Positions 9,846-23,200 of a stretch of DNA of 64,000 nt are shown piece by piece; the first letter of the stretch is position 1; every line of letters begins with the position of its first letter. A program made the translations under genes and the position numbers. Where the stretch lies: NCBI RefSeq assembly GCF_009870125.1, contig NC_046681.1, positions 19,109,001 to 19,173,000 on the forward strand, given 5' to 3'. The DNA is from Drosophila pseudoobscura. Its lineage: Eukaryota; Arthropoda; Insecta; Diptera; Drosophilidae. Under the pieces are notes generated by a model. The model worked only from the letters and a program-made list of their open reading frames with translations. It was not told the DNA's origin and made no database searches.

Positions 9846-12838
9846 CAACCCTATTTTTTTGCCATTTCTCATCCGATCTGGTCGTATCTTTTAGTAAGCG
9901 AACGTTTCAAAATAGATTTAAATCAAGAACAATAAAGACATTGTTATTTTTCAACTAAATAGCTATAACCCTTGACATTTATATTTCGATCTATTCACTA
10001 CACGCCTCAAGGGTGTATTTTTCATGCCAGTTTTTGATGGGAAAAGTCATCTTGATCGAACGTATATCGTTTTTTTCGGTTTCGCAACGCTTATAGGATT
10101 TCTTTCGGCCGATCTACTCATGGAATTGTGTGTGGGGCACAGGGCGTTCTATTTTGAATGGAAATATACTGGTTATATGGAATGATATCCTTTTTGGGTC
10201 TTTGGGTGAATACTATATTAAATTCTTGCTAACATCAAGAGAGATTGGTTTCGGTAAACGTCTTATAAGTGCCTTGGCAATATTATTGCAACAATGGGGT
10301 TCCTCAATACATACATATATGTATATGTATATTTATATATAACGCTAGGGTGTCTAAACATTTATTTAACTAGATTTTTAAATTTAAGTTTAAGGTTATT
10401 AGGCAACAACAAATTCGTCAGTTGCTCTGTCCAAAATTTCCATTTGCTATTTAGGGCCTAAACTGGGTTTTCCATTTCCATTATATTCCTTATTCTTTTC
10501 GTGCCGTTTCTTCTTCCTTTTCACTGTTTATTTGTTTATCAGTTTTTCTTGGTGTTTAACACCGATTTTTGCTTTTCAATTTAAATCTCATTTTCGTATA
10601 AGTTAATGTTTAGGTTTTACGTTAGTGTTCTTTATCCATAACTTAGTTTAACAAACAAACACACACACGAACAACAAACATTGATTAAAGCCTTGTCATT
10701 GAAGAAGTGGGAAAGGCAAGGGGGATTCTTGTCGGTTGTGGGTGGGGGGTGTTTGGCGCATGCAAAAGATAAAGATCAATCTGCGATTAATAAAGCAACT
10801 ACAACAACAACGATAAGTATAAGGATAAGGATAACTAACGATTACGATAACGGTAGCGAACAACATCGACAGCACACAGATACAGATGCAGATACAGTTG
10901 AAAGAGTAATGCTTACACGTAGTACAACACCAAAACTATTTCGAATTTCTGCTGAGCTGGTAATTCTAATATACGAGTATGTATGGTTACTGTACTATAT
11001 GCTGCTGTATTGGATTAATCGAGCCAATTATACAATTACATAGATATCTGCGTTTGCGTGGGGGTACACGTAAGCCCTCACACTCGCACGATAGACACCG
11101 ATTGAGAGTAGACAACGATAAACGATAGACGATAGACAACCAACACCGATATCGATGCCATAATATCGAAGAACACGATACACATGTACAATATGTATGT
11201 GGCTTTATACCAATTCTCTAGTTATTGCTTGCTTGCTATACTCGGATATACTCATACATAAGTACATATCTTGTGAAACAATCTTATTATGAAAAACTAC
11301 GACACACATTCAAATTCAATTACAACATCAATTTGGGAGAGACACACACATTTAGAGAGTGCTAGAAGGAGAGAGAGACACGGGAGATCTCTCAATCCAG
11401 CTGGGGAAAGATTCTTGATAGTCGATTCTTGAGTAATGGGAAATTACAACATCTAAGGTGGTTCTGCCGTCCAGTGAAATGTACTTTCAACTTTCAACTT
11501 TGTTTTTGATTTATCTCATAGTGTTCGCTAAGAATTATGTTTTGTATCGTATCTTTTTTGGGGGGTAGGGTATGTATGCTGAATTTTGGATTTCGTTACA
11601 AGGCAGCTTGGGTAAGTTTTTTTTTTGATTCCAATAGTTTCTTTTTCGTTTTTGGTTTTCTTTTTGATTGGTTGGTGTTCGATTACCTAGGAGAGTGGTG
11701 TCTGGTCTGGTCTACAACAAAGGTTAAATATACTCGTAAATTTGCATATTTTATTGTTTGATTGTCTTGAGGCTTGTTGTTCTTTTGGTATATATATATA
11801 TATATATATATATTTTTGTTTTTCTTTTTTTTTTGGTGTTGTAGGTTGTGCGTCGTCTGTGTGTGTATAATGTGTATGCGTGTGCGTTAGAATAATGCTT
11901 ATAACAAATTAAGAACTAAGAAAAAATACAAAATACAAAGTAAAGACCCTTAATGTTTAAAAAGGGAGAAAACAATTCGATAGAGAATTTTATTGGAGTT
12001 TTTCTATCCACTAAAATGAACGTAAGAATAGTGACTGAGGGAAAAAAATCATTAATAAATAGCAACCAACCGATAAAATAATTGACTAAATGTTGGCTTA
12101 GACTTGTTGGCGGCTTCCGCCGCTTCTGTGCGCACGAGATTCATTCCATTCCACAAATTATGCGGAAATTGTGCGAGCGAGCGCCCTTAAGCTAATCGTA
12201 TAAATTGGATTAATTAAAACTGATATAAAAGAGTAATACACACAACCACATTTATCATTAGAAAATGGAGCACTTGACGCGATGCAGACTCCCTCCCCCG
12301 CCCATTCCAGCCCATTCAAGGCCTGACCTGTCCCTGCATCGCCTAGTCTGCTTGACCAAATAAATTATACTTAGATTCTGTCACGTTTTCTGTTCTGCTT
12401 AACACTTAGACACTCACAGTTTCGCCGCATTTCGAGTAAGAAGAAACCGGTACGGCTCGGCTCCGCTTTGGATCCACATGGATCCTCGTCTCGCCCATCC
12501 ATGCACTAGATATAGACCGATAGTTACAGTATACAGATACAGATATATAGATACATTAACAGTTACACTACAAATACATCATACATCATATGTCGTACAT
12601 GCGAGAGCGTTACATTCTAGTTTGTTCAGTATGAAAAAGCGATTTCTTGCACTGCCTTTCCGGGTTAGGCTTAGGATTTAGATACCCTAGGATCTAGAGT
12701 CGAGGTTGAGTTCCCGTCGAAAATGTATTAGCTTAAGAACTACGAAGACTTTTTGTTTTGTTTTCTGTTTTCGGTTTTCTGTCGACAATACTGAACACCG
12801 ACTGAAGAACTAAAGAACCACTTTCAAGAATGGAGAGT
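9846..12838 (-). other. Plc21C: Non-coding region, probable long 3' UTR of Plc21C in its upper part
   Basis: No ORF of note. The stretch from about 10400 to 12838 follows the Plc21C stop codon on the minus strand and has the A/T-biased, repeat-dotted look of a long Drosophila 3' UTR: a (TA)n run at 11791-11814 and GATA/CGATA repeats near 11100-11150. I cannot fix the cleavage site; TTTATT words (AATAAA on the minus strand) occur at several points. Assignment rests on position only. Confidence 0.35.
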
Positions 12839-14260
12839 TTACGTCTTCATCTCCGTTGCCGCCGCGATGCTGTGGTGCGACCTGGCCGGCGACACCGAGG
12901 AGAGTCCGCCCGCAGCTCCGGCATCCAGATTCAGAGTGAGATTATTGCCCGAAATGGCCGACGAGCCGGAGCCCGAGCAGCCGTGATGATGGGGTCCATG
13001 GAAGAGTACCAGGAAGCCATTGTTTGAGACGCAGCTGCGAGATTCTGCATCCTTATCGAGTATTTGACGAGCCTTCGAATAGCAGAGAAGATTGTTGGAA
13101 GAAACACGGGACGGATACGTATGGCTGGAGCCACTCACCTTGGAGCGATGATCGGCCAGGGCATTGCGCACTGAATCGTGCTGCTTCTGCAGGTCGTCCG
13201 TGCGCCTGTCGAACGTCTGCTTCAGACGCACTCGCTCAGCCACTCCCCGTTCCACCACAGAGCTGGCCACCTCGCGCTTCATCCTGGAAGAGAAGAGATC
13301 ATCAATGAAGGCGGAAGAACCCAGAGGATGTCTGGATACCAACCTGACCAGCTCGTCCCGATCCCTGTGCACTGTGGCCAGATTCTTAACCTCGTTGCGG
13401 CGTGCCTCCTGCAGCTGGTGCATCACCTCGCCGGTGACCTTGTCCAGGGAGGCCTTCAGCTGCTTCATCTGTCCCGTTTGGGAGGTCTTTAGCACCTTCT
13501 CGGCGGCGGTGTAGATGGCCTCGTGGTACTTCTCCTGCAGCTCGCGGTACTGGGCCGTATACTCGCGACAGGCGCTGCGCAGGCGCGATTCCTGGGTGCC
13601 CTCCAGACTGCTGCCACCAGCTAGATCCTCGCCAGCGTCGGCTGCGCCGGCACTCTCCTCGCTGCTGTCGCCCAGGTCGAGGGGGCAGGCGGGGATCTCG
13701 ACGCCCGGTTCGCTGTTCGGAGAGAGACAATTACTAATTTCAACGGCGTCGTCTGGCAGTGGCACACTCCCCACAGCGAATCCCGCCGCACACTTACAGA
13801 CTCTTGTTGCTCAGCCGCTTCACCAGCTTATTGGTGATGGCGAACTTGGGCTTCTTGCCCTCGAGGGGACTGCTCTTCTGCCCGGCGATCTTGAGCTTCT
13901 CCTTGTCGTGCTTCTTGCGCAGCGACTCCAGCTTCTTCTCCATCTCCAGGCGCTTCTCCTTCACCGACTTGTGGTCGAGCAGCTTCTCCAGGGGCTCCGC
14001 CACCACGGGATCCACGTCGAACTGCGAGGACTCCACCTGACGGATGGAGGTGCTCACCGTCTGGTCCAGCGAGTGCTGGTGCTGGATACTAGGAGCCACA
14101 ATGGATTCGCTGTCATCGCCCGCTCCACGCCCACCGCCCCCGCCGTCTGTGCGGTCCGTTGGCGGCTCCACACTCCAGGCGGCCGCCGCAGAGATGCTTG
14201 CCCTGTGCTTGGGCGAGGTGGCGAGCGACTCGACCGGACGCAGCTCCTTCTTCTGGCCAC
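12839..14260 (-). CDS. Plc21C: Plc21C coding exons 13-16 (C-terminal regulatory coiled coil)
   Basis: Four exons. They encode a Lys/Glu-rich C-terminal helical region ([60 protein letters not shown]) that in PLC-beta binds G-alpha-q and membrane. It ends ATEMKT, stop at 12841-12839. The last two introns (13343-13284, 60 nt; 13138-13073, 66 nt) are both multiples of three with no in-frame stop, so unspliced forms would add about 20 and 22 residues. I prefer them spliced because the flanks then read continuously as VRMKREV and RSKARQIL. Confidence 0.88.
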
Positions 14261-17200
14261 CTACTTGGACGAAAACGACTGGAGGATCAGAGAGAGAATC
14301 GAGCAGGGAGGAATCGAGTGGGAGGCAGAGAGAGATTCAGGAGGGAGGGGCATTGTGGTGTAGGTCCGTCAACCGGTTTGTGTGAGTGTGTGGTGGTCGG
14401 GGTGGGTTGGGGGTTGGGTGGTGCGTGGTGTGGAGTGGTGCGGAGTGGTGTGGTGTGGTGGTGGTGGTTTAACCAAATCCAAAATCCAAAAGTTTAACCG
14501 AAAGTTACATGAAACGTTACAAAAGAAAAGTAGAAAGAAAAGAAAGTAAATTAAAATCTCGAACTCGAACTCGGAATCACAATCAGAATCGTGGTGCGGT
14601 GGCAGTGGCGGTGCGGTGGGTCGCTACAGTGGTGCTTCAACTTCTACGAGTACTTCTACAGCCAGCGCCAATCTAGAGTGGTGGGTGGGACTACTCACAC
14701 GACTTGGACAGGTCTTCGTCGGCGCTGACCAATGCATCGGACTCGTCCGTGAGCACCGACAGCTGCATGTCGCGCTTCTCCCGCTCGCTCTGGTACTTGA
14801 TGGGGTTGGCCAGGGCCTCCGCGAAGTCGGAGAGACCATGGGGCACATAGTCCTTGACCACCACGCACAGGAAGAGGGAGGCCAGGGCGATGGGCTGGCC
14901 CACCTCCGAGCGGAGATTCACGTGCCGATACCCCGGACAGAGGCCAATCACTGGCAGCACCCGATGGCCGATCAGTTTGCCCCCCTCCTCGTAGGCGGCT
15001 ATCCGTATGCTGGCCAGCTCTGGCAGCACCACCTTCTTGAAGACGAAGGGCTCCTCATCGTAGACCGGATTCATGCCGTTGTCACGCACTGTCTTGGTGC
15101 GGAACCTCTTGCGCACTGTGTCCGCTGGCAGACCGTACATTTCCACCTCCACAAAGGTGTTCACCCGCTTGTCCGTGAGGAATTGGCCGGACAGCACTGT
15201 AATCGAGACTGTGCCCGCGATGATGCCGTCGACAGTGCTCTCGGCAAAGGGATCCAGGCGACGATCGGAGCGACGCATAAACTCGGGCTTCAGGAGGTAT
15301 CCCGATCTGGCATTGTACTCGAAGATTCCCAGATTCAGCTGCATGGCCAGGTCGAGGGTCTGGAAGTTCAGGGCCACCAGCTGGCAGCCTGCGTTCCAGA
15401 ACAGCTGCGGCATGAAGTTGGAGCTATCGAAGCGGGTTCCCGCTGGATAAACCCTCGACAGCTGGTGCTTGTTGTAGTTCACAAACTCAATGGGCCGCTC
15501 TTTCAGCAGCGTTGTGGCCTGCTTCTCATCAAAAGAGGACATCTCGTAGCAGCGATTCTTCTCTGTGGACAGATGGGAGATCATTAGTTCAAAGATAGAG
15601 TGTGTCTCTTTGGGACTCACTTTCTGCATTCTCAAAGGAGCTAAAGTGTATGGGCTGCACGTAGTTGACGAGCGCTGAGATCTCCGCTCCAGCTTCGGTT
15701 TCCTTCTGGGCCTTCTCCGGCGGCGGCTCGTTGCCGCTGGGTGGATTGGGTGTGGTGTTGGGCAGGGATTCATCGTCCGAGGAGCTGTCCGAGTCCGAGG
15801 AGCCGGTGCTGTCCTTGGAGCTCTGGCGGATTTGCTGGGGGCACAAAGAGCGAGATGAGACATGAGAGATGGGTGGGTTTACTAGGAGGCTAATCCTTTT
15901 GTTTGCCTGCAGCTGGAGGTCACGTACGGAACTACGCGGAACTATTAAATTGCATGTCACACATGGAGAATGGAGAAAATGGAATATGAAACCCATTATT
16001 ATGTTGTGCTGCTATCTCTACCACAGATCCTTCTGCTGCTGCCACAGATCCCCCTGCTCTCCCCAGATAATGCGAATGAGATGCAAGAAAATGGCGCAGA
16101 TTGTGTTTCCTGCTGCACAATGCATGCTGTCATTGTTTGTGGCATGGGTTCTGGGGGGCGGGGACACTGCACAAGGTTTACGACACGACTCTGGGGCTGT
16201 GGTCTGCCCTTTCCATTGAATATCCAACGCCCCATCACACAATCACGTCACTTTCGAATCGATTTATAAAAGCCCTACAATGCTGACAGCCAGACAACCA
16301 AACGGAGTGAGGATAATGTGCTTTTGTCGCCGAAGAAGAGATGAATCCTTCAGTGACCCCCGATCCCTGATGCCACATCCCTCTGGTGACTAATGAGCCC
16401 GAAATGCATCCATCCTCCATCCAGCCTGTGGTGGGGTGTGGCATGTGTGCGGAACGAGGCGCATCCGATTCCATTAGCGCAGACTTGCAAATTGCTGTTG
16501 GATCCCCGATGGCCCCTCCCCGGAACCATGTATTATGCAGCGCACATTAAACAGAGCCCAAGCCCTAGGCCCCAGGCCCCAGGCCCCAGTCCCCACTTCC
16601 TCGCCTCAAAAAATCATAAATAATAATGCCGACCTAATGGCAAAAGTGTGCAATCAAATTAAAATGCATATTGCTGGCGTAAGCTGGAAAGACCGAAAGC
16701 CCAAAAGCCCGAAAGTTTTCGGGGCACAAAATTAGTTTAGGAAAAGAGTTGGGTTTGGGGTTTGGGTTGGGGTTGGGGTTGGGGTTGGGTTTGGGGTTTC
16801 CCCTTGGTGCCACAATTTTGATTACTGCAATGTGAATGTTGATCCTTGGAGTTGGGGATGGTTCCCTTTGTGTATGTTTGGGTGTGTACTCCTATCATGT
16901 GTCATATCCTTGACCATTTGCACATTTCCATAGTTAACAATGCGCTGACTGTGGTGTCGGTGGTCATCCGACAGGAGTCACCGCATCCACAACCACATTC
17001 ACTGTAAATCTTACATTCATTTGGCAAACTATTCTCTCTTTTTCCATTATTTCTAGACTCTTTTTCGTACCCCTTGCGGAGGGTATTATGATTAGAAGTA
17101 GATGTTTGCAGAGGGGGACGACTCTTCCCAGACTCTTTCCTGCAGCTGCCACGAGAACATTGATGCCTCCAGGGTATCTAATCTTCGTTGTCGCAATTCC

Positions 17201-20200
17201 CTTTACAGGTCAGAGGGTTTTATGTGTTTCTGTCATCGGGAGGATTATTTCGTATGCACACTCGGAATGCAAACAGAGACAGCCAAAGCCCGATGACAAT
17301 CCTCTGATCATCATCATCATGGGAATGGGAATGAGAACGAAAACAAATATAACTACAAATCAGCCAACAGTCAACAGGGGAATAGGAGGCGCCACACACT
17401 GTGTGTGTCATTAAATGCAATTACAGGCACGCCACCCTTGCGCCCACACAAATAATGCATGTACTACTATTATCCTTGCAGCCCGTTTACTCACTTGCAA
17501 TGGCGGGGCATGTCCTCCTCCGGTTCCTGTCGAAATGTCACCATTGGCTGCGCGTACGGTTGGGGCGCTGGCACCCTCCTCCTGGGCGGCTGCAGCTGCC
17601 ACTTGTTGCGCCGCCGCCGCTGCAGAAGCTGCCTTGGCCGCCGCATCCACTGCAAAAATGGAGAAAAAGGGAAAGCGGGCAAAGGGATATAAATTGAATG
17701 AATTTTATGGAAATTTTCAGCGCTTCCTCTTCTTTTTTTTCTTTTTTGCTGATTTTCGAAATTAAGTTATGGATGCGAAAATAAACGCGAAATGCTTTTA
17801 CAAAAAACAGAGTCGCCTTAATGGAATCTAATAAAAAAAAATACATATAAATCATATTATAGAGCAGAACGGAACGGACAGGGAACGGGGCAAAGCGGAG
17901 GGCCAGCGCGGTGCAGAGCGAGGGAGATTCTAGGAAATTGCTGAGCTGGGATCCAGGGATCCATTGGAGCAGCCCTGCTGGGATCGTGCCACACTGCTGC
18001 AGCAGCATCAGCAGCCGTGGGGGCAAAAGTCATTTGCATTTATAAATTGGCTTTTTGCAATTCATGAGCTAAAATGTCATCCGGGCCAATGGGAGTGGGA
18101 GTGGGAGGAGGAGACCATGGCTGGGGTGAGCGGATGTGTGTCTGTCCATGGGAGGGGGGCAGGAGGGAGCAGGGACTGAGTGTGAGAGTGGTTGTGGTCC
18201 CTCGGCAAAATGGCGACAAATGTCCTGGGCTCCTGTGGAAATGGTGCAGCTGTGCATGCAAATGTCCCCGGGAGGACCTCATTCGCACAGGAAACAGCAG
18301 GCAGGAAGCAAGTGGCCTGGCAGCAAATGCATAAACAGAATTATAATGAAAAGTGTCCTTGGTGGCAGGATGGCAGGGGTGACAAGGGGTGGGGTTCGAT
18401 TCTCAGGAAAAATAGGTACATTCTGCCATAAAATTGGATTGAGCGTGCATTCATTAACAGTCCTGCTCGGGCATCTCCTCCACTGACGGCAAACGCATAC
18501 AAAAATTGTCTGACAGAAGATCGAATGGAATACCCTTTCCGGAAGGGGTTACACTTTCCGATGGTCAACATGAAAAAGTAATGGGAGAGCCACACTTTCA
18601 GCTATGAAAATGGAGTGGAGTTCCCCCTTTGTTGGGAAATTTCAAGCTCCTGGATGTCCTTCCTACTCTTTGAGGGATTCCTAAGGGATTCTTTGAGACA
18701 AGTTCCAACTGGAAGAAGAACCAATTCTGCTAGGAAATCACTTCCATTGATGGAAACGCCACCTCTCTTAAAGGAGTACCCTCTCAGGACTTCTATCAGA
18801 ACTTTAGCTGGGACGGGATCCCAGTTCTAAGATATACTAGGTATATCTGTGGTAAACTGTCTTTGAAGGTACATGGATAGCTCTTCCATAAATGCTGTGG
18901 TCTTTGGCGTTTGGTTCATTTCTTGTGCTGGGACTCTCATTTCTGCATTTGTGGTGAACATTTCATCAAAATTGATACGTCCCATCACTCACGCTACCAC
19001 ACACTCCCCCTCCCCTCGCCCACTGCTACGAGTATAAAGTTTTTCGAGAAAAACCCCTCAGCAAGCAGCTGGTGCGTGTGCGGAGCTCATTTGCATTTTT
19101 CATGGAGCGTGGAAACATGAGATCTCTGGAAGGAGGGCAGGATGGTTGGACGGCAGGAAGGAAGCATGCTCTGGTCTCTGGTCTCTGGCCATGTGCTTCG
19201 ATGCCGTAACATATGTGGCAGCAAGCAGAACTCTTGCCACATTACGCATTCGACAGAGACAGAGGTACAAAAAAGAGTTCTGGGTGGGGCATGGGGCATG
19301 GGGTGTGGGGCTCGGCACTCACCTGAATTGGCGGTCATCAGTTTGTTGCTGGCTGCTGGGGTGCCCACCCCCTGGGAGGGCTTCTTGTGGTGGTGGTGGT
19401 GGTGATGATGGTGGTGCTTCTTCTTGTTCTTGATGATGATCTTGCGACGCAGGGCCGCCGGTGGTGGCAGGTCCATGTTCGGCTCCAAGGGGTACGAATC
19501 GAGGGGCTTATCGAGCAGCATATCACCGAAGATTTCGCGGCAATAGTTGGCGATTTTTGCCTGTCGAAAAAGAGCGGCGCCAAAAGGGACTGTTAACTAT
19601 CTGATAACTGGCAGTTGGCCCACTCCCAGTGCAGCCATTACCCCACCCCAGATACATGCTACTTGGATATGTTGCGGCTTGTAAGTTTGTTTAGTGGTAC
19701 GTGCGGCTGCCTTCTGGCTCTTGGCTGTAGTTCACCTGTGCCTCGGCCTCGGGCCGTCTCCCAGTGGGAAATTTAGTTTATATTACTACTTTTAATGGTT
19801 AAAGTTTATCCGCAGCAGGCTCTGCTCTCCACAGGGCCGTAAAAAGTTTGCCTTTGTTATTATCTCTCGAGAGGCAGAGGAGGGGGAGCTTAAGCAGCGA
19901 ACAATTACCTTTCGAGTGGCTTCTGAGATTCGCTCCTGGCCGCCCCCTCCCTGAGTTGGACCCCTGGAGTTGCCAGGACTCCCTCATGTGTGGCAGCGAG
20001 GAGGTCCTTTCTGCTGTTTGTCTTACTGCGGAATGATGGATTAGGCTGATGAGTGACGAGGGAGGCGCAGACGGACACAAAGAGACCCTTTCTTGACTCC
20101 CCTTCCCTTCCCTTCCCATCCTGATTGCTGGGCTGTTGTTTTAGGACAGGTAACTTTTTGCCTTTCACCTTTTCTTTTTGACTTTTTGCTCTTGCTGTTG

Positions 20201-23200
20201 CTCCTTTGGGGGCCGTTTTTCTTCTCTTAAATTAATTTCCCTGTATTCCTAGTACCATTTTTCTTGGGAAGGCCTGCCTTTCCCTTCTGCCGTTCTCACC
20301 TGCTGCCTGGGATTGCAGTGGTTCTCAAAGCTCAATATCACAGGGAATTCGGATGTCTTAAATGCACTCTCTGCGATGGCCTCCAGCACGTCCTTGGCGA
20401 AGATCTCGGGCACAAACGTATAGCCGTGCACAATGACGGGCTCCTCGGTGCGTCCGTTCCAAAAGTCGAGCTCCACGCATCTGCGGACCCACAGACAGGA
20501 AAAGTGTTTAGTGGAAAGTGTTTAAGTGCTTAAGGAAAAGTGGAGGATAAAAGTAAATGACAATTTCCCATTTCCCATCTCCCATCTCCCGCCCACACAC
20601 CACACACCCACTCAAAAAGTGACAAATGCAGCAGCAGTAAAAGTAAACTTCTGGCTCAATGAATTTTGTGATGTGTGCGCATCATCAGGAGCAGGAGCAG
20701 GAGGAGGAGGAGGAGGAGTAGGAGAAGCCACAAAATCAGCAGCGACAAACCCATTTCCGTTCAAGTGGAAGGGAGAAACGCAGCGAGGAAAGAGTGCTCA
20801 CACGTCAGACAAAGACAGAGAGAGAGAGAGAGGGAGAGGGAGAGAGAAATTTCTCCTTTTTTTATGCGAAGGTCACTCGCTCCCTCTCGCATTGTCTCGC
20901 ATTGTCTCGCATTGAAGGTCAGGGCTGCTGACCACACACATCGAATGCGTCAGAGCAGAACTCACCTGCAGCCTGCGAGGAGGCACTGCCTGTATATCTC
21001 CACGGAGGACTTGCCCGTCAGCTGGTGTCCCGTGAGGTAGGTGTTGTGCGAGGAGTTGATGAAGTAATGCGACATCGGCTGATCCATGTCATCGCAGAGA
21101 TCCAGTTTGTTGGGCGCCATGATGGGATTATCGTCGCCCATGAGGTACCTTTTGGAGGCAGAGACAGAGAGAGAGAGAGAGAGAATGCGAAGGATTAGAT
21201 GGCTCTCAAGAATGCTCTCAAGATTCAAGTGAAATTTGCACACGACAGCAACAGCAACAGCAGCAGCAGCAGGAGGAAGGTCGCAGCGAGCGTCCTTGCC
21301 ACATCAGCGCCATAAACTGCGCGTTAAGCCCCACTCGAAACAGGAGGAAAACAGCGCAACGTCATATGCATATGCATATGCATATGCCTACATGTGGGGA
21401 TGCTGGATGCTGTTTCTGCTACTGAGAGGACCTTCAAGTGACTCGAGCAGGCGTTTGCGTCGCAGCCTGATAAGCTGTCACGCCCAGAAGGGTCTTGACT
21501 GTGCAACAAGTAAGCGACGCCCACACACGACACCACCCGACACCACACGACACTCACCTCAAAAAGCCATCCAGACTGAGTTGGCCCTTCTGGGCATTGA
21601 ATTTATTCGGCTCGTACTGCTGGATGAGCTCCTTGGCTCTGGCGGGATTCGCGTACGGATAGAGTATCTCGTTGAGGCGCGGATCCCGCTGCGTTTTGTT
21701 CAGGAATTCCACAAGCTGCGGAATGGACATGCACTTGCGCTTCGAGACGCCCACACTGGAATGAACAAAGTAAGGCACTTAATTTTGAGGACATCCATCC
21801 TGCAGGAGCTGGCTGTGTGTCTACTTACATGCTGTCGAAAAGCACCTCTACTTCGGAGCGCTGCGTGAGATATTTGTAGAGATTGTAAAAGTCCTCAAAT
21901 TGAAATTTCGACACCGATATGCTATCGCCCTTGCCCGACGGCAGCCCGGTCACGTCCAGCGCCTTCTCGACACGTTTGCGATCCTCCTTGTTCTGGGCAA
22001 AAAGTTTAATGATGCTAAAGTGGTCACGACCACAGAAAGCAGCAGCAGCAGCAGGAGCAGGAGCAGCAGACAATGGAATCGATGGTCGATGGTCGGTGAT
22101 GCATGAGCCACGTTCCACACGGGGCAGGCAGAAGGTGAGTGAGCGAGCGGGAAAAAGGGAAATTGCAAAATAGAAATTGGCGTAAATTTCAATTTTCAAG
22201 TCGATGGGCGCTACTCTTAACAAATATTTGTCAAATGCTTCAACGCACAATGCACAAAAGCCAGACCCTGAAACCCAGGTACCCAGGCACCGAGGGACCC
22301 AAAACTGGATTGGAGTCCCAGGCATGGGTCACGGGTCTCGGGTCGGGCCTCCGCCATTGAGCGAGGACAATGGTCAATTACTTTTTCACTGGTATGCGGC
22401 CACTCTTGTCCACCTGCAGACACAGACGGGTGTGGGCCTTCTGCAGGAACATAATCGCCGAACCGTTCAGCTGCGCCAGGCTGTAGGCCAGCTTGATGAG
22501 TCCGTCACACCAGAGCTGCGGGCGAGAAGGAGAATGTGAGAAGGGGAGAGAAAGCGAAAAAGAGAATGTGGAATGAGGGCCAGTCAAAGGTATGGCTCAG
22601 TCGTTCAATCAATGTGGAGTGGCAGCCCAGAGGACGGATTAAATTGGAGTGGAAGGTGAAGGGTTAGGTCAAAGGTTGGTCCGAACTGTAGCTGGGAGTG
22701 GAAAGCCCAGTTGGAAAATTCTGCAATACATGACGCATGGTTGATATTTGTTTAAGGACTCGACATTGATTATTGAAATACCGTAGCCCTGCGTATGCGT
22801 ATTATTTGCTTAAAGAAAATATACGTTCCACTGGATAAAGCACTACCCATCGGGAGATGGTGCAATACAAGTACACGATGTATGCTCAAGAAATCGCTTA
22901 ACATGTCAATCTCTCAAAGGAAACCCTAAGCAAGGATGGAGTCATACAGTGCGTATGCGTGATATTTGCATAAAGATATGTTCTACTGACATTTTGAGTG
23001 GCAGAAGCATGGGGAAACATTTGATTGCATTGTAGGGGGCACACCAGTTCCCTTGAAGCCTTGCCTTCAAATGGTGCAAGACATGTCGTATGCGTAATAT
23101 TGGTTGAGAAACTATGTACATTTATATATAAATAAACACGATACAAGTGCACCAATATCTGTTTAAAGATACCTCCGTGTGGGAACCCGCGTCTCTGATG

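Noticed and set aside
18393..18404. GGTTCGATTCTC, resembling a tRNA B box
   Set aside because: No A box at the right distance and no cloverleaf arms can be formed around it.
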